DNA of 64,000 bases from an uncultured Lachnospiraceae bacterium (lineage in GTDB: Bacteria; Bacillota; Clostridia; Lachnospirales; Lachnospiraceae): positions 87,263-151,262 of the forward strand of contig CAKRAK010000003.1 of NCBI GenBank assembly GCA_934294885.1, given 5' to 3'. The translations under genes and the position numbers were made by a program. Position 1 is the first letter of the stretch; every line of letters starts with the position of its first letter. Below, piece by piece: positions 1 to 9,485 of this stretch. The notes below the pieces were generated by a model. It saw only the letters and a list, made by a program, of their open reading frames with translations, did no database searches and was not told the DNA's origin.

Positions 1-752
1 GCACGAACCGCAAATTCTAAATCCTTTAATCCTAATCCCTCTAAATTCGATACATGAAACTGACCCTGAATCAGATTTTCACATAAATCCTCGTCAAAAT
101 ACCAGTCCTCCATAGCAGACACCAAAACATTTTCTTTTTCACACAGCACCCGGAAATATGATGCATATTCCCCTGATTCCGGTGGAATTTCTTCCAATGA
201 TTCATTTTCCTTATCCTTTTCGTCAAAGAAATGATTGGTTAAAATCTCTACAGGAGCATACTTAGATATCTCATCTTTTACCTTTGCAAAGGAATCCACC
301 TGTGTCGTATAAAAATCACCGGTTGTAATATCTGCAAAAGCGATTCCAAACTGGCTGCCCTTATAGATACACATCAAATAATTGTTTCGTGTTTCGTTCA
401 GGCTTCCGGCACTCATGTTCGTTCCGGGTGTTACAATCTGAACAACCTCCCGTTTGACCAATGCCTTACCTTTAACAAGCTTCGGATCCTCAACCTGCTC
501 GCAAATGGCAACCTTATAACCTTTTTCAACTAAACGATTCATGTAGTTTTCATATGCATGGAAAGGGATTCCACACATAGGAGCACGTTCTTCCATACCA
601 CAATCCTTACCGGTTAATGTGATTTCCAATTCCTTAGACGCAATAATCGCATCATCAAAAAACATCTCGTAAAAATCACCTAACCGGTAAAACAAAATAC
701 AATCCTTGTATTCTTCCTTTGTCTTGCAGTAGGTTTCCATCATTGGTGTCAT
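1..752 (-). CDS. mutS: DNA mismatch repair protein MutS, N-terminal part (cut by window edge)
   Basis: About 250 N-terminal residues are present; the rest lies left of the window. MutS binds base mismatches and small loops and starts methyl-independent mismatch repair together with MutL. The visible part begins MTPMMETYCKTKEEYKD and carries the mismatch-recognition segment LGDFYEMFFDDA, whose F-x-E pair inserts at the mismatch, followed by the family blocks GIPFHAYENY and VTPGT. The ATG at 752 is preceded by a GAGAGG ribosome binding site. It follows miaB by 42 bases, the usual miaB-mutS(-mutL) order in Clostridia, so co-transcription with miaB is likely. Identification is secure although only the first part is seen. 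Confidence 0.96.
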   Translation of the reverse strand, partial: MTPMMETYCKTKEEYKDCILFYRLGDFYEMFFDDAIIASKELEITLTGKDCGMEERAPMCGIPFHAYENYMNRLVEKGYKVAICEQVEDPKLVKGKALVKREVVQIVTPGTNMSAGSLNETRNNYLMCIYKGSQFGIAFADITTGDFYTTQVDSFAKVKDEISKYAPVEILTNHFFDEKDKENESLEEIPPESGEYASYFRVLCEKENVLVSAMEDWYFDEDLCENLIQGQFHVSNLEGLGLKDLEFAVR

Positions 753-794
753 TTTGTATGCCTCTCTTCTAAAAGTTAATCTGCTTCTTTCTTC

Positions 795-2222
795 TTATGC
801 CTCCGGCACCATTTCGCCCAGGTAATAAAATCCCTTTGCTTCCAATAAACGCACATTTTGGAAGGTTCCAATCAAGGACCGGTCACCCGGGAAATGCACT
901 AAAATGTTATTGGATAGTCTTCCCGTTAACAGGCTTTCATCCTGCTCATCTAAGCCCTCTACCAAAACTTCCATAACTTTTCCCTGATCTTTACCGCAGG
1001 TTTCCTTCGCAATATCCTGTACTTCCTTTAACAGCCGATTAAATCTGTCCTTAATCTCCTCCTCTGTAGCTGCAAACTCCATCCTTGCAGCAGGAGTTCC
1101 GCTTCTTTTTGAATAAATAAAGGTAAATGCAGAATCAAACCGTACCTTTCTTACCACATCCAGAGTCTCTTCAAAATCAGCTGCTGTTTCTGTAGGAAAT
1201 CCAACAATAATATCTGTTGTCAGGGAAATATCAGGAATCGCCCTTTTGATTTTATTTACCAGAGTCAGATAAGCTTCCTTTGTATAATTTCGATTCATAT
1301 CGGATAATACCTTTGTGCTGCCTGACTGCATCGGCAAATGAAGATGTCTGCATATTTTTTTGGATTTTGCCATAACCTTGATTAATTCATCCGACAAATC
1401 CTTTGGATGGGATGTCATAAAACGGATTCGTTTCAATCCTTCAATCTCCTCAACCTGTTCCAACAGCTTTGCAAAGGTAACAGGCTGTTCTAAATTCTTA
1501 CCATAAGAATTTACATTCTGTCCAAGCAGCATAACTTCCACAACCCCATCAGCAACAAGCCGTTTAATCTCTGCAATAATATCCTCCGGTTTTCTGGAAC
1601 GTTCCCGCCCACGAACATAAGGAACAATACAGTAGCTGCAGAAATTATTACATCCAAACATGATATTTACACCACATTTAAAATCGTATTTCCGGTCGCT
1701 TGGTAAATCCTCCACAATCTCCGATGTACCTTCCCATATGTCTATTACCATACCTTTGGAATTTAATTTATTTTCAATCAATTCCGCTAACTTAAATACA
1801 TTATGGGTACCAAATATAATATCTACATGACGGTAGCTTTGCTTAATCTTTTCCACAACAAGGCTTTCCTGCATCATGCAGCCGCAAAGAGCAATTATCA
1901 TTTCTGGATTTTTCTTTTTATATTTTTTTAACTGTCCCAATCTTCCGTATACACGAAGGTTAGCATTCTCTCTGACCGTACAGGTATTCATAATCAGGAA
2001 ATCCGCATCCTCACTGTCGGAACGCACATACCCGATGGTTTCCAATATACCCTCTAATTTTTCGCTATCCTTTGCATTCATCTGACAGCCAAAACAAATA
2101 CTGCAATAGGTAAGGGGACGACCCAGTTCTTTGGATTTGACTGCAAGTCTTTCCTTCAATCTCTCCATAATTTCTTTTTGCTTTTTCGCCTCTAATTCGT
2201 TTATATTCGGTTCGGTTCTCAT
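795..2222 (-). CDS. miaB: tRNA-2-methylthio-N6-dimethylallyladenosine synthase MiaB
   Basis: Radical SAM methylthiotransferase, 475 residues, that adds a methylthio group to i6A37 of tRNAs reading UNN codons. Seen in order: the N-terminal cluster-binding domain with CFGCQMN near residue 43 and further cysteines in NTCTVREN and CGCMMQ, the radical SAM motif CNNFCSYC near residue 190, the segment MQSGSTKVLSDMNR, and a C-terminal TRAM domain that binds tRNA. There is a lysine/glutamate-rich N-terminal extension of about 35 residues before the first cysteine domain, common in clostridial MiaB. The ATG has a GGAG site just upstream. It lies directly upstream of mutS. The alternative, an MtaB/RimO paralogue, fits less well because of the QMN motif and the mutS neighbour. 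Confidence 0.96.
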   Translation of the reverse strand: MRTEPNINELEAKKQKEIMERLKERLAVKSKELGRPLTYCSICFGCQMNAKDSEKLEGILETIGYVRSDSEDADFLIMNTCTVRENANLRVYGRLGQLKKYKKKNPEMIIALCGCMMQESLVVEKIKQSYRHVDIIFGTHNVFKLAELIENKLNSKGMVIDIWEGTSEIVEDLPSDRKYDFKCGVNIMFGCNNFCSYCIVPYVRGRERSRKPEDIIAEIKRLVADGVVEVMLLGQNVNSYGKNLEQPVTFAKLLEQVEEIEGLKRIRFMTSHPKDLSDELIKVMAKSKKICRHLHLPMQSGSTKVLSDMNRNYTKEAYLTLVNKIKRAIPDISLTTDIIVGFPTETAADFEETLDVVRKVRFDSAFTFIYSKRSGTPAARMEFAATEEEIKDRFNRLLKEVQDIAKETCGKDQGKVMEVLVEGLDEQDESLLTGRLSNNILVHFPGDRSLIGTFQNVRLLEAKGFYYLGEMVPEA

Positions 2223-2310
2223 CCTATTCTCCGTTCTTTCTTTTTTATCCTTTTATCATAATTTTTCTGTATTTTCAAACATTTAACAAAATATTCACAT
2301 TCCGGCGGTT

Positions 2311-3507
2311 TTATTTTGATTTCATCAAATACGTAATAGCATCCTTTAATCCATCTACAGACAGGGTATACATATGAAACAGAACCGATAATGCATTTTC
2401 GGATTCCATCCAGTGATTTTCAGTCTGAGACTTGTGATATCTTGGATTCATCCAGACAACCTTTTTATACTTCTTTAATAAAAGCTCACACCATTCATAT
2501 CCGGATAGACCATCATTGGGTCCACGATAATTTCCGTTCTTTTCAAACAACTCTTCAGGTGCCATCTGTGCATCCCCGACAATGATTACCTTATAATCTT
2601 TATCGTATTTTTTGAATACATCCTCTAAAGAAATCCAATCTCCGGTCTCACATTCCGGATTTTTGTATAACTTGGAATAAATACAGTTATGGAAATAAAA
2701 GGTTTTCACATCCTTAAAATGATTTGCTTTTTTTACAGCCTGAAACAGCTCATTGCACAAATTCATAAAAGGAATCATAGTACCTCCGCAATCAAATAAC
2801 AATAATAATTTTACGGTATTCTTCCTAGGACGTTCAAACTCCAATTGCAGATAACCACCATTGTTACATGTCTTTTGTATGGTTCCGTCAATATCCAGCT
2901 CTGTTTTCGGCACATCCATTCTGGAAGAATATTGACGAAGCCTTCTAAAAGCGACCTGATACTGACGGGTATTTAAAACCTTATCATTTCTAAAATCCTC
3001 AAACTTCCGGTCACCTAACACCTGAAAGGCACTTTGCATTCCACTCATTGCGCCAACACGAATACCTCCAACGTTACGTCCGTGATGCCCAAAGGCAGAA
3101 CCGCCGGCAGTACCAATCCACTGATTGCCACCATTATGCTCCGTCTTTTGTTCCGCAATTCTTTCCCGGAACATTCTTTTTACCGTGGCAGCATCCTTAT
3201 CCTGTTGAAATGCATAGAACTGATTCTGTTCATCAACTGTCATTTCATCACCCTTATCAAGCCACTGCTTTAACGCCTCCGGCAGTTCATCTTCATAATG
3301 AACATTTTGAAAGAACTCCATAAACGCCATGTCAAATTTGTCATAATCCGACTCGGATTTTACCAATATCATCCGGCTGATATAGTAAAAATTCGAAAAA
3401 TTTGACCGGATCAGTCCTTTATCAAGGGCATCCATCAATGTAAGCCACTCTGTCATGGAAACATCCAGACCCTTTTCCTTTAATTTGTAAAAAAATTCTA
3501 AAAACAT
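2311..3507 (-). CDS. CoxE-like VWA-domain protein
   Basis: 398 residues, related to the CoxE/YehP-like group of von Willebrand factor A domain proteins that work with MoxR-type AAA ATPases. The VWA domain is in the C-terminal half; its metal-ion site reads FDCGGTM, a D-x-G-x-T version of the classical D-x-S-x-S, followed by VIIVGDAQM and the terminal block WMNPRYHK, typical of this family. The N-terminal part (about residues 1-130) is helical and charged, and a glycine-rich linker lies around residues 125-155. The ATPase gene sits just upstream (92-base gap), which supports a chaperone-like pair. The substrate is unknown. No signal peptide or membrane segment is visible, so it should be cytosolic. 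Confidence 0.85.
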   Translation of the reverse strand: MFLEFFYKLKEKGLDVSMTEWLTLMDALDKGLIRSNFSNFYYISRMILVKSESDYDKFDMAFMEFFQNVHYEDELPEALKQWLDKGDEMTVDEQNQFYAFQQDKDAATVKRMFRERIAEQKTEHNGGNQWIGTAGGSAFGHHGRNVGGIRVGAMSGMQSAFQVLGDRKFEDFRNDKVLNTRQYQVAFRRLRQYSSRMDVPKTELDIDGTIQKTCNNGGYLQLEFERPRKNTVKLLLLFDCGGTMIPFMNLCNELFQAVKKANHFKDVKTFYFHNCIYSKLYKNPECETGDWISLEDVFKKYDKDYKVIIVGDAQMAPEELFEKNGNYRGPNDGLSGYEWCELLLKKYKKVVWMNPRYHKSQTENHWMESENALSVLFHMYTLSVDGLKDAITYLMKSK

Positions 3508-3599
3508 AATCCTACCTAACTACAAAATATACGAATCGTTTCAAAAGCATAAAATCCAAAAATAACCTCATCCACCAAACATACGCCACATAAGTCAAA

Positions 3600-4415
3600 T
3601 TAATAAATACGTGCCTTCTTTACTGCTTCCAAATCCTCGTCCTTTTTGATCAAAACACCAAGAAACGGCAGTGAATCCTTTAACGTATCTGTATCAACTC
3701 CACTGATTAACAATGCCCGTATCCAATCAATCAACTCGGAAGTGCTCGGTTTCTTTCTGACATCCTTTACAGAACGAATCCAGTAAAAGGTATCCAGGCA
3801 ATTCTTCAAAACATGAGCTTCCAGATTCTCAAAATGTGCATTTACAATTTCTTCCATCTGTTCCCTTTCCGGGAAAGAAATATAATGGAAAATGCAACGT
3901 CTGAGGAAAGCATCCGGAAGTTCTTTTTCCGCGTTGGATGTAATAATTACGATTGGACGCTCCTTTGCCTTAACGGTTTCCTTTGTTTCATGAATATAAA
4001 ACTCCATTTTATCCAATTCCCAAAGCAGGTCATTGGGAAATTCCAAATCTGCTTTATCAATTTCATCAATCAACAAAACAACCTGTTTTTCTGACTTAAA
4101 TGCTTCACCTAATTTTCCAAGCTTAATATAATGGGCAATATCATCTACACCCTGTTCTCCAAACTGGGAATCATACAATCTTTGAATGGTATCATATACA
4201 TACAAGCCATCCTGTGCCTTTGTTGTTGACTTGATATTCCAAATATACAAATCTTTATCCAATGCATCACTGACCGCTTCTGCCAACATTGTTTTTCCGG
4301 TTCCCGGTTCTCCCTTAATTAATAATGGTTTTTGTAATGCAACCGCTACATCAACCGCTGCCATTAATTCTTCACTTGCCACATAATCCTTGCTTCCTGT
4401 AAATTTTGTTTCCAT
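3600..4415 (-). CDS. MoxR-family AAA ATPase
   Basis: 271-residue ATPase of the MoxR branch of AAA+ proteins, thought to remodel or load metal centres on partner proteins, usually with a VWA protein encoded next door as here. Walker A is GEPGTGKTMLAEA near residue 36, Walker B is VVLLIDEIDKAD near residue 112, and sensor residues fall in IVIITSNAEKELPDAFLRRC. A C-terminal helical lid follows. An AGGAAA site precedes the ATG. The gene is probably transcribed with the VWA gene; the 92-base gap between them shows no terminator. The specific target of the pair cannot be named from sequence. Confidence 0.9.
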   Translation of the reverse strand: METKFTGSKDYVASEELMAAVDVAVALQKPLLIKGEPGTGKTMLAEAVSDALDKDLYIWNIKSTTKAQDGLYVYDTIQRLYDSQFGEQGVDDIAHYIKLGKLGEAFKSEKQVVLLIDEIDKADLEFPNDLLWELDKMEFYIHETKETVKAKERPIVIITSNAEKELPDAFLRRCIFHYISFPEREQMEEIVNAHFENLEAHVLKNCLDTFYWIRSVKDVRKKPSTSELIDWIRALLISGVDTDTLKDSLPFLGVLIKKDEDLEAVKKARIY

Positions 4416-4454
4416 CGTTATTTCCTCTTCTATCTTATTATTGTTGGTAGTGGT

Positions 4455-5729
4455 TTACGGTCTTACCTGTCCGTTGCCGTAAATAATGTATTTCGTCGTT
4501 GTTAACGCTTCTAAGCCCATAGGACCTCTGGCGTGTAATTTCTGGGTACTGATTCCAATCTCTGCTCCGAATCCGAATTCAAAGCCATCCGTAAATCTGG
4601 TCGAAGCATTTACATATACAGCGGCAGAATCTATTTCATTCAGGAAAAGCTGTGCATTCTCATAATCCTTTGTAATGATTGCTTCCGAATGTCCTGTTGA
4701 ATACTGATTAATATGTGCAATTGCCTCTTCAATAGAATCCACAACTTTAATGGAAATGATCTTATCCAGATATTCCTTCCCAAAATCCTCTTTTGTTGCT
4801 TCTAAAACAGATTCACTGTAAGCACAGGCACGTTCATCTCCTCGAATTTCACATTCATTTTCCTTTAGCATCGCAACAAGAGGCGGCATCACCTGACTTA
4901 AAACATCCTTATGTATTACTAAAGATTCGCAGGCATTACAAACCCCCAGCCTCTGTAATTTGGCATTTTTTACAATATTTACAGCCATATCAATATCGGC
5001 AGAAGCATCAATATAAACATGACAGTTACCGGTACCGGTCTCAATAACCGGAACGGTTGCGTTCTGGACAACCGTATAGATCAATCCGGCTCCACCACGA
5101 GGAATCAGCACATCTATATATTCATTTAGACGCATCATTTTATTGGCAGTCTCTCTGCTGGTATCCTCCAACAAAAAAACAGCATCCGGTGTAATATGAC
5201 TTTCTATCAGAGATTTCTTTATAATATCCACAATTGCAATATTAGAATAAATAGCATCGGAACCCCCTCGTAAAATAACAGCATTTCCCGTCTTAAAACA
5301 CAAAGCAAAGGCATCTACCGTTACATTGGGACGAGACTCATAAATCATGCCCACAACACCTAACGGAACCCTCTTTTTTCCTATGAGAAGACCGTTGGGA
5401 CGTTCCTTCATGGATAACACTTCCCCAATGGGATCCTCTAAACCAGCCACCTGACGAACACCCTGGGCGATTGCTTCAATTCTCTGAGAGGTTAAGCTTA
5501 ACCGGTCCAATAAAGACTGTGGCATTCCGTTTTTTTTGCCGTTTTCAATATCCTTTTGATTTGCCTCCAATATACGCTCCTGATGTTCCACAAGATTCTT
5601 TGCAACCAATATCAGGCATGCATTTTTTTCTGTCTGAGACAATTTTATCAGTGCAGTGGTGGATTGTTTTGCTCTTCTTCCCATTTCTTCTAAACATATT
5701 GTACTTGTTTTCTGCTTTTCAACACTCAT
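4455..5729 (-). CDS. proA: Gamma-glutamyl phosphate reductase ProA
   Basis: NADPH-dependent reductase that turns gamma-glutamyl phosphate into glutamate semialdehyde, the second step of proline synthesis. About 424 residues from the chosen start, normal for the family. The aldehyde-dehydrogenase-like fold is shown by GVVGMIYESRPNVTVD, ILRGGSDAIYSN and the catalytic cysteine in LGVCNACESLVIHK. The start is placed at the ATG at 5729 because AGGAG lies seven bases upstream; a longer in-frame ATG at 5768 overlaps the stop of the preceding fau gene as ATGA but has a lysine/arginine-rich extension and no good site. proB is not next to it here and must lie elsewhere. Confidence 0.96.
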   Translation of the reverse strand: MSVEKQKTSTICLEEMGRRAKQSTTALIKLSQTEKNACLILVAKNLVEHQERILEANQKDIENGKKNGMPQSLLDRLSLTSQRIEAIAQGVRQVAGLEDPIGEVLSMKERPNGLLIGKKRVPLGVVGMIYESRPNVTVDAFALCFKTGNAVILRGGSDAIYSNIAIVDIIKKSLIESHITPDAVFLLEDTSRETANKMMRLNEYIDVLIPRGGAGLIYTVVQNATVPVIETGTGNCHVYIDASADIDMAVNIVKNAKLQRLGVCNACESLVIHKDVLSQVMPPLVAMLKENECEIRGDERACAYSESVLEATKEDFGKEYLDKIISIKVVDSIEEAIAHINQYSTGHSEAIITKDYENAQLFLNEIDSAAVYVNASTRFTDGFEFGFGAEIGISTQKLHARGPMGLEALTTTKYIIYGNGQVRP

Positions 5730-5764
5730 CTTTTTACTCCTTTTTGTAATCCTTCTCTTTCCAT

Positions 5765-6337
5765 TCATCCTATGATTCCGTTTTCTGTGATAATATAATC
5801 TGGTGGGATATCATGTTCCTCATAAGGCAGTTGCCCTACAATCTGAAATCCATAACAAAGAGCAACCGTTTTATGTGAGGCATGGGTCTGCAGATATTTG
5901 TCATAATATCCACCGCCATATCCGATACGATGTTTTTCTTTATCAAAAATCAGTCCGGGCATACAGATTAAGGCAGTTCTGTCAAGCCTTTTATTCTCTT
6001 TTGTCAGACAAGGCTCCATAATTCCATAGGCGCCCTCTTTCCAGAGCGTATCCGGAAAAATTTCATAGAAATCAATGGTTTTACTTTCCAAATCCGTAAC
6101 CGGCACATAAACATGCTTCTGCCCGGAAAACGCTTCCTGACAGATACCCTCACAGCTTACTTCATTCCGAAAGGACCGGTAAATGCATATATGGGAACAT
6201 TTTTGAAACAGCTCACTTTTCACAAGCTGCCTGCAAATCTTATCCGATAATCCGTAAACTTCATTTTCTGACAGTTGATTTCTTTTTTGTATCATCCTTT
6301 TACGAAGCTCTTTTTTATCCATATCAGTGATTTTCAT
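5765..6337 (-). CDS. fau: 5-formyltetrahydrofolate cyclo-ligase
   Basis: 190 residues. It uses ATP to convert 5-formyltetrahydrofolate to 5,10-methenyltetrahydrofolate, returning a dead-end folate to the one-carbon pool. The family signatures are KKELRKRMIQKRNQL at the N-terminus (ATP-binding arginine/lysines), the central YVPVTD segment, and RIGYGGGYYDKYL near residue 137. The N-terminus overlaps the end of the DUF896 gene by 14 bases, and its stop overlaps a possible upstream proA ATG, so translation along DUF896-fau-proA is probably coupled. The ribosome binding site is weak, consistent with coupling. A start at the methionine in ITDMDKK is also possible. Confidence 0.94.
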   Translation of the reverse strand: MKITDMDKKELRKRMIQKRNQLSENEVYGLSDKICRQLVKSELFQKCSHICIYRSFRNEVSCEGICQEAFSGQKHVYVPVTDLESKTIDFYEIFPDTLWKEGAYGIMEPCLTKENKRLDRTALICMPGLIFDKEKHRIGYGGGYYDKYLQTHASHKTVALCYGFQIVGQLPYEEHDIPPDYIITENGIIG

Positions 6338-6545
6338 TTCTTTTTCTAATAACCTTTAATGGTGTAATGGTTCCATCCGGGTTCTCAATGCTGACCCGAT
6401 CCAGAGTTGCCCTCATATTTTTCTTAACAGCTGTAAGGTATTCCTGTCTCAGCTTATGCTGTTCCTTATATTCTTCTTCCGTAAGTCCTTCCTGCTTGGA
6501 CTTATGGTACAATTCATTGATTCGATCTATTTTCTTTTGATCCAT
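6324..6545 (-). CDS. DUF896 (YnzC-like) small protein
   Basis: 73 residues of the DUF896 family, small two-helix proteins known from Firmicutes such as B. subtilis YnzC, of unknown function. The protein begins MDQKKIDRINELYHKSK and contains EGLTEEEYKEQHKLRQEY followed by a short basic C-terminus, which is the conserved pattern. It is the first gene before fau and proA and overlaps fau by 14 bases. It has no membrane segment or cysteine. Nothing in the context explains its role. Confidence 0.88.
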   Translation of the reverse strand: MDQKKIDRINELYHKSKQEGLTEEEYKEQHKLRQEYLTAVKKNMRATLDRVSIENPDGTITPLKVIRKRNENH

Positions 6546-6604
6546 AACATATCCTTTCCGTTACAAACAAAATCATCTTTTATCCAGTGACATTATACAC
6601 AAAG

Positions 6605-8224
6605 TTAAGACATATGACAATTTTCTTCCTGCTTTGGTGCATACTGCTCTATTATTTTTTCCGCAACCTTTATGCCGTCCACTGCCGCAGACATGATTCC
6701 ACCGGCATATCCTGCACCTTCTCCGCAAGGATAAAGACCGGAAATGTTTGCTTCAAAGGTCTCATTTCTCCATATTCTTACAGGAGAAGAGGTTCTGCTT
6801 TCCACACCTGACATAATCACATCCTCATGATCAAAACCGGGAATCTTCCTGCCAAATGCAGGCATTGCTTCTTTGATATCATTTACAATAAATTCTGGAA
6901 GACACCGATTTAAATTTCCAAATGCATATCCTCCTTTAATCTGTGGAGTTACAATGCCAAGACAGTCCGTGGTTTGATTCTTACAAAGGTCTTCATACCT
7001 TTGAACAACAACCTTTCCTTTTCCTTCCTGATAGACTGCTTCCTCTAATTTCTGCTGAAAAAAAACACCTGCCAAAGGATGTTCCCCTCCAAAATCCCCC
7101 TGTTTTACGGAAACAACAATGGCAGAATTGGAATTGCAGCCGCTTCTTCCGCTATAGCTCATTCCGTTAACAGCAATCCTATCAGGCTCTGAGGATGCAT
7201 TCACAACATAACCACCCGGACACATACAAAATGAATACACACCTCTGCCATCCTCTGCCTGATACGTTAATTTGTAAGGAGCGGCAGGAAGAACCTTAGC
7301 CTCTTCTCCTTTTCCGTAGGATGCTTCCTGTATCCAGGATGCAGGGTGTTCCACCCGCACGCCAACAGCAAACTCTTTGGAAGACATATGAATCCTCTTA
7401 TCATAAAGCATCTGAAACGTATCTCTGGCACTGTGCCCAATGGCAATTACAACCTGATTGCAGTCAACCCATGTTTCATAACCGTTTTGCACTAATTTTG
7501 CACCGGTAACCCTTCCGTTTTCTATTTTGATATCCGTCACCTTCGTATCAAAAGAAAAAATGCCTCCATAGGCTTCGATTTCCTTACGAAGCCCCACAAT
7601 TACCCTTTTCAACACATCAGTTCCCACATGGGGTTTGTAATCATATAAAATTTCCGGGTTTGCTCCGTTTTTTACAAACTGTTCCAAAACATATCGGATT
7701 CTTCCGTATTTGTCTTTGACCTGAGTATTCAGTTTGCCGTCACTAAAGGTACCTGCACCACCTTCTCCAAACTGAACATTGCAATCCGGCTGAAGTTCTC
7801 CGGTTTCAAAAAAATGCTCTACCGCCTTAGAACGTTTTTCTATATCAGAACCTCTGTCAACAATAATCGGGGCATATCCCATTTTTGCAAGCTGCAATCC
7901 GCAAAAAAGTCCCGCAGGTCCGGCACCTACAATCAGTGGATGATGTTCCATTTTTTTAATACCTGTCTTAACCTCGCAGTAAGATAGTCTTTCAGTTAAC
8001 ATAATATTATTATCGTTAACTTTTTTGTATATTCTTCCTTCATCAGGTGTATGCACGCCCACTGTATATACATAAAAAATATCCGGTTTTTTTCTGGCAT
8101 CAATAGAACGCTTTAAAATTTCATATTGGGGAACCTGTTTTACTTTTAATTTTTTACAAATCTGATGCTCCAACGCCTTTACATCAGCTGTAACTCTTAA
8201 CTTTATTCCTTTTATTTCAATCAT
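6605..8224 (-). CDS. FAD-dependent dehydrogenase, COG2509 type
   Basis: About 539 residues. An N-terminal domain of roughly 90 residues precedes a Rossmann FAD-binding motif (VGAGPAGLFCGLQLAKMG) with a conserved NVQFGEGGAGTFSDGKL block and a C-terminal GEGAGYAGGIMSAAVDG that closes the FAD site. These blocks identify the uncharacterised NAD(P)-using dehydrogenase family often seen in Clostridia; the substrate is unknown. The ATG at 8224 is chosen over a TTG two codons earlier because AGGA lies seven bases upstream and because it overlaps the stop of the preceding flavoprotein gene as ATGA. That overlap suggests translational coupling of the two flavoproteins. Confidence 0.9.
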   Translation of the reverse strand: MIEIKGIKLRVTADVKALEHQICKKLKVKQVPQYEILKRSIDARKKPDIFYVYTVGVHTPDEGRIYKKVNDNNIMLTERLSYCEVKTGIKKMEHHPLIVGAGPAGLFCGLQLAKMGYAPIIVDRGSDIEKRSKAVEHFFETGELQPDCNVQFGEGGAGTFSDGKLNTQVKDKYGRIRYVLEQFVKNGANPEILYDYKPHVGTDVLKRVIVGLRKEIEAYGGIFSFDTKVTDIKIENGRVTGAKLVQNGYETWVDCNQVVIAIGHSARDTFQMLYDKRIHMSSKEFAVGVRVEHPASWIQEASYGKGEEAKVLPAAPYKLTYQAEDGRGVYSFCMCPGGYVVNASSEPDRIAVNGMSYSGRSGCNSNSAIVVSVKQGDFGGEHPLAGVFFQQKLEEAVYQEGKGKVVVQRYEDLCKNQTTDCLGIVTPQIKGGYAFGNLNRCLPEFIVNDIKEAMPAFGRKIPGFDHEDVIMSGVESRTSSPVRIWRNETFEANISGLYPCGEGAGYAGGIMSAAVDGIKVAEKIIEQYAPKQEENCHMS

Positions 8225-9471
8225 AAACAATCCTCATTTTCACAAATATCTTTTGCGGCAGCCATTCCGGATAACATGGCAAAGGTAATATTATACCCAC
8301 CACATTGTCCGTAAACATCCAACAATTCTCCCACAATATATAAATGCTCCTGTTTTTTACTAGAAAATTTCAAAGGATCAATCTCCTCCAAAGAAACTCC
8401 TCCGCAGGTAACCTGCGCTTTATCGTAATCCATCCGGTTTATATAATTACAATTCAGTTTTTTCATGGTAGAGGTCAGTTTATTGATTTCTTTTTCCTTC
8501 AGAACATCCATTCTCATATCCTTTGAATAACCGCATCGTGCAAGTATGTAAAGACACAAGCCCTCCGGCATAAGAGCCTCTAAACAGGTTAAAATATCCT
8601 CTGTTTGAAACAGCTTCCGATGGTTTATTAAAATCTGTTTTACCCCGTCCCATGAAATCTCCGGCATCAAATCCAGAAAGACCTCTTTTATCTCATGATT
8701 CTCCGCAAAAGAATAAAAAAGGCCGGACAGATTCATAACACAGATTCCGGAAACCGAATCCTGATTAAACTGAATCTGACCCTTTTCCTTGTAAATCGTA
8801 CCATTGATATGCTTAAGACTCACCGTTCCGTTCACACGCACTCCTTTTGCAAGCTTTAACAAAGGATCCTCCATATAAATGGGACATAATCCCGGATAAA
8901 GTTTTGTCATGGTAATACGAAAGGGCTTTAAAAGTTTATATCCGGATTCACAGCCTCCTAGCTTGGGTGCCGCTTTTCCTCCCGTTGCAACGACCAGACT
9001 GTTACAACGAACCTCAACAGTCTTTTGATTCAAGGTGTAAGCCACCTTATACCCCTGATTCAGACTGGTTATCCCATGAACCGTCGCATCAAACAAAAAC
9101 TCCACACCGACTTCCAAACATCGCTGATAAATCAGGTGTACCACCTGTTTCCCCTGATTGGATAAGGGGTAATAATATCCATTTTGTTCATAATAGCATA
9201 TACCCAGTTCTTCAAGCAATTGAAGAATATCTTTATAAGAATTTTTTATCAGAAAGGAATCCAGCAATTCCTTAGAATCCGAATTGTATCTTTGACAATC
9301 ATACAGACTGTTGGTAATATTGCATTTTCCACTTCCTGCTGCTTTCAATTTTTTTCCGGGGACAGCTTCCTTTTCTATCACTAAAACAGATAACTTACTG
9401 TTTTTTGCTATTTTATATGCACAAATCAATCCTGCTGTGCCGGCACCTGTTATCACAACATCTCTTTTCAT
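8221..9471 (-). CDS. HI0933-like NAD(P)/FAD-dependent oxidoreductase
   Basis: 416-residue flavoprotein of the HI0933/YhiN family, which also includes BaiN from bile-acid-dehydroxylating Clostridium. The N-terminal dinucleotide site is ITGAGTAGLICAYKIAKNS, followed by the family block KLKAAGSGKCNITN and a C-terminal CGGVSLEEIDP and YIVGELLDVYGQCGGYN. The reaction is not established; members have been linked to flavin-dependent reduction, but the presence of the family alone does not show bile-acid metabolism. It overlaps the following flavoprotein gene by four bases. A GGAG site precedes the ATG. Confidence 0.9.
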   Translation of the reverse strand: MKRDVVITGAGTAGLICAYKIAKNSKLSVLVIEKEAVPGKKLKAAGSGKCNITNSLYDCQRYNSDSKELLDSFLIKNSYKDILQLLEELGICYYEQNGYYYPLSNQGKQVVHLIYQRCLEVGVEFLFDATVHGITSLNQGYKVAYTLNQKTVEVRCNSLVVATGGKAAPKLGGCESGYKLLKPFRITMTKLYPGLCPIYMEDPLLKLAKGVRVNGTVSLKHINGTIYKEKGQIQFNQDSVSGICVMNLSGLFYSFAENHEIKEVFLDLMPEISWDGVKQILINHRKLFQTEDILTCLEALMPEGLCLYILARCGYSKDMRMDVLKEKEINKLTSTMKKLNCNYINRMDYDKAQVTCGGVSLEEIDPLKFSSKKQEHLYIVGELLDVYGQCGGYNITFAMLSGMAAAKDICENEDCL

Positions 9472-9485
9472 TCGATTCTCCCATT

